This document shows positions 61,989 to 64,000 of a stretch of DNA of 64,000 nucleotides, one piece after another. The DNA comes from JANQPD01 sp963715655 (GTDB taxonomy: Bacteria > Bacteroidota > Bacteroidia > Flavobacteriales > Schleiferiaceae). The stretch lies in contig OY970262.1 in the NCBI GenBank assembly GCA_963715655.1, positions 2,480,001 through 2,544,000 on the forward strand, given 5' to 3'. Position numbers and translations under genes: made by a program. Each line of letters starts with the position of its first letter. Within the stretch, counting starts at the first letter, position 1. Below the pieces are notes generated by a model that made no database searches, had not been told where the DNA came from, and worked only from the letters and a program-made list of their open reading frames with translations.

Positions 61989-62867
61989 TTAAAACATGTG
62001 TTTTTCTGCATGATATGAAGACCGTACCAATGGTCCGCTTTCTACATATCTAAAGCCTAAATCTAGGCCTATCTCTTTATACTTTTCAAACTGCTCAGGT
62101 GTAACATACTCTTGCACAGGCAAGTGTTTTGGTGTTGGCTGCAAGTATTGACCTAAAGTTACAATATCCACACCCGCATTTCTCAAGTCTTTTAAACTCT
62201 CTATAACTTCTGCTTCTGCTTCACCTAGACCTAGCATAATTCCACTTTTTGTGCGTGGCAACCCACTATCCTTCAAATATTTTAATACCGCCAAACTTCT
62301 GTCATACTGCGCTTGAATGCGCACTTGTCTGGTAAGGCGCCTTACTGTTTCAATATTATGGCTCACAATTTCTGGCGCTGCTTCTACAATTCTATCAATA
62401 TTATGCGTTTCATATTTAAAATCCGGAATTAAAGTTTCCATGGTTGTACCCGGACTCATTCTTCGTACCGCTTGCACTACTTCCTTCCAAATAATTGAAC
62501 CACCATCACGCAAATCATCACGATCTACCGAGGTAAGTACGCAATGCTTAATATCCATAAGTCTAACTGATTGAGCAACACGCTCGGGCTCATCCCAATC
62601 TACTTCATCTGGCCTACCTGTTTTTACCGCACAAAAACCACAACTACGCGTGCAAGTATTTCCTAAAATCATAAACGTTGCTGTGCCAGCTCCCCAGCAT
62701 TCACCCATATTTGGGCAATTACCGCTTTCACAGATAGTATGTAAATTATAACTATCTACTAATTTTCGTACGCTTCTATAATTTTCACCAGTAGGCAGCT
62801 TTACGCGAAGCCATTTTGGTTTTGTTGATCTTTTCTTTTCTAAAAGTGCCGTAGCGCTTTCACTCAT
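61989..62867 (-). CDS. lipA: Lipoyl synthase
   Basis: This 292-residue radical SAM enzyme inserts two sulfurs into the octanoyl chain on lipoyl domains. The auxiliary cluster is CESGNCPNMGEC, the SAM cluster is CTRSCGFC, and the C-terminal Ser of VRSSYHAEKHM completes the site. The length is normal. It is 3 bases after the barrel-protein gene. Confidence 0.95.
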   Translation of the reverse strand: MSESATALLEKKRSTKPKWLRVKLPTGENYRSVRKLVDSYNLHTICESGNCPNMGECWGAGTATFMILGNTCTRSCGFCAVKTGRPDEVDWDEPERVAQSVRLMDIKHCVLTSVDRDDLRDGGSIIWKEVVQAVRRMSPGTTMETLIPDFKYETHNIDRIVEAAPEIVSHNIETVRRLTRQVRIQAQYDRSLAVLKYLKDSGLPRTKSGIMLGLGEAEAEVIESLKDLRNAGVDIVTLGQYLQPTPKHLPVQEYVTPEQFEKYKEIGLDLGFRYVESGPLVRSSYHAEKHMF

Positions 62868-62870
62868 ATC

Positions 62871-63629
62871 TTAATTTTTCTTGTAACCGAAATTAAACTG
62901 AATATACACTTGAAAGAACCCTGGTATATTAACATCTGAACCGTTTGATTCTAAAAAAATGGGTACATCAGCAAAAAAGAAATCATAAATTATACCCGTT
63001 TCTAAAGAAGTAACCTTATCATCTAAAAAGTCATAATCAAAAGCTGTTCCTACTTTACCATATATGCCAGGACGCAATTTAGTTTCAAGAATTCCGGTGA
63101 ACCAATTTGCCTCGCCACCAAAGTTAGACGACTCAAGTCCCAAACGGTTGTATCGAATATTGGCAGGAACTTGAGATCCTTGCTCATCTTGCTTAAAACC
63201 AACTAAATAAACTGGTTTTAAAAGTCCTAAACTTAACCCTCCGCTAGTAATTAATGATATACTTACCGTTCCTTGATCTGTTTTATCAAACAATATTTTT
63301 TCTTGAATATACCCTGCGCGTATGGTATAAAAAGAGTTAGTTCTGCCAAATACAAATCCTCTAGAGTTTTGACTAAATGCGGGAGAGCGTACTTCTTTCG
63401 GGTGCCTGAGTTTTGCTAAATCTAATTCAAAACCTCTTTTGGTATAACCATCCGTGTATTTTAAATATCTCCCATTAATGGTGTAACCTTTAGAATGTCC
63501 GCTTAAGCCAACGGTATATTCTCTATCATAAACGGAGCGTTTAAAATCTGCAGAAGTATTTAACTGCGCATATACAGGTGTAACCGCAATTAATAAAAAG
63601 CCAATAATTAAAAGGGTATTATTTTTCAT
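62871..63629 (-). CDS. Outer-membrane beta-barrel-like protein
   Basis: This 252-residue exported protein has a signal peptide (LLIIGFLLIAVTPVYA). The mature part alternates aromatic and small residues in strand-length blocks and ends in an aromatic-rich strand (FFQVYIQFNFGYKK), typical of small outer-membrane barrels. I do not recognise a family or function. It overlaps ytxJ by 11 bases and precedes lipA by 3 bases. Confidence 0.65.
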   Translation of the reverse strand: MKNNTLLIIGFLLIAVTPVYAQLNTSADFKRSVYDREYTVGLSGHSKGYTINGRYLKYTDGYTKRGFELDLAKLRHPKEVRSPAFSQNSRGFVFGRTNSFYTIRAGYIQEKILFDKTDQGTVSISLITSGGLSLGLLKPVYLVGFKQDEQGSQVPANIRYNRLGLESSNFGGEANWFTGILETKLRPGIYGKVGTAFDYDFLDDKVTSLETGIIYDFFFADVPIFLESNGSDVNIPGFFQVYIQFNFGYKKN

Positions 63630-63960
63630 GAGCTGCCTCCTCTACCTCATCTGGTCTTATATCATAATGGGAAGCTACGTAAGTGGCAGCTCCTTTTTTT
63701 ATTACCAATACTTGGGGTGACTCATGTTGCACGGCATATTTTGCGGCAATGGCATTAGAAACATCGCGAAAAGCGATTAAATCTAAATAATATACTGGTA
63801 ATAGGCTTTCATCTACATTCCAACCTCTTTCAAATCGGCTTAAAGCCATTTTACTTATAGAACAACTTGTGCTATGTTTAAAAATAACCGCACCGTTTTT
63901 CTGTGATGCAGCATCTACATCAATAAGTTGATTGATATTTGTAAGAGAAATAAATGACAT
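63619..63960 (-). CDS. ytxJ: Bacillithiol-system redox protein YtxJ
   Basis: This 113-residue thioredoxin-fold protein has the motif FKHSTSCSISKMAL with a single Cys, then YYLDLIAFRDVSNAIA and the segment HESPQVLVIKKGA, which contains the cis-Pro. This matches the YtxJ/DUF2847 family, proposed to be a bacilliredoxin-like monothiol protein. It suggests that the organism uses bacillithiol. It overlaps the barrel-protein gene by 11 bases. Confidence 0.88.
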   Translation of the reverse strand: MSFISLTNINQLIDVDAASQKNGAVIFKHSTSCSISKMALSRFERGWNVDESLLPVYYLDLIAFRDVSNAIAAKYAVQHESPQVLVIKKGAATYVASHYDIRPDEVEEAAHEK

Positions 63961-64000
63961 ACTAGCCTACTAACGAATTGCTTATAGTATTGTTTTGGGT

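Overview
This window looks like a chromosomal segment of a member of the Bacteroidota, most likely a marine-type Flavobacteriales. The evidence is low G+C DNA, type IX secretion (T9SS) C-terminal sorting domains on three secreted proteins, promoters of the Bacteroidota form TTG-N17-20-TAnnTTTG, 7TM-DISM histidine kinases, a BatA/von Willebrand protein, and very compact operons whose genes overlap by 1-8 bases. I saw no rRNA, tRNA, CRISPR array, insertion sequence or phage region. Gene identities come from reading the proteins; no database search was possible.

Layout. (1) 327-2105: tRNA methyltransferase trmL and an unknown secreted helical protein. (2) 2113-17089, minus strand: a surface-fibre operon of six genes. 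In transcription order it has a small secreted subunit, a strong hairpin, a periplasmic chaperone-like protein, an usher-like outer-membrane barrel, a 3219-residue five-module T9SS adhesin, a second subunit paralogous to the first, and a small cap-like protein. (3) 17649-25839, minus strand: a light/oxidative-stress locus. A CarH-like MerR/B12 regulator lies upstream of a nine-gene operon: ECF sigma factor, crtI, crtB, idi, PTPS, folE, SDR, flavin reductase and photolyase. It joins carotenoid synthesis, reduced-pterin synthesis and DNA photorepair. (4) 25978-27561: prfC. (5) 27550-34820: a signalling locus. A ThiF(E1)-nitroreductase fusion and a GNAT-like acyltransferase are co-transcribed with a 7TM-DISM histidine kinase, a REC-kinase hybrid and a lone receiver; a further receiver gene is divergent. 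(6) 34777-37222: T9SS trypsin-like protease, lipoprotein, CoA-binding protein. (7) 37256-41073: an ABC exporter with a ten-histidine periplasmic insert, two secreted Cys-motif proteins and an anchored hydrolase. (8) 41116-49136: BatA/VWA protein, a dihydroorotase-like pseudoenzyme, three glycosyltransferases, a small membrane protein and a CCA-adding-type enzyme. (9) 49165-53054: Fic remnant, pRiA4b-ORF3-like protein, small unknown, ABC-2 transporter and a K+ channel with a zinc ribbon. (10) 53051-63960: housekeeping genes miaA, lpxK, gatB, a TlpA-like lipoprotein, gap, a large BNR-repeat T9SS protein, lipA, a barrel protein and ytxJ.

The strongest candidates for under-described biology are the usher-like fibre operon that also carries a T9SS giant adhesin, the ThiF-nitroreductase/acyltransferase/kinase cluster (a possible small-molecule signal synthesis and sensing unit), and the CarH-like operon in which a PTPS with the C-x5-HGH signature suggests a biopterin-type pathway coupled to photolyase.
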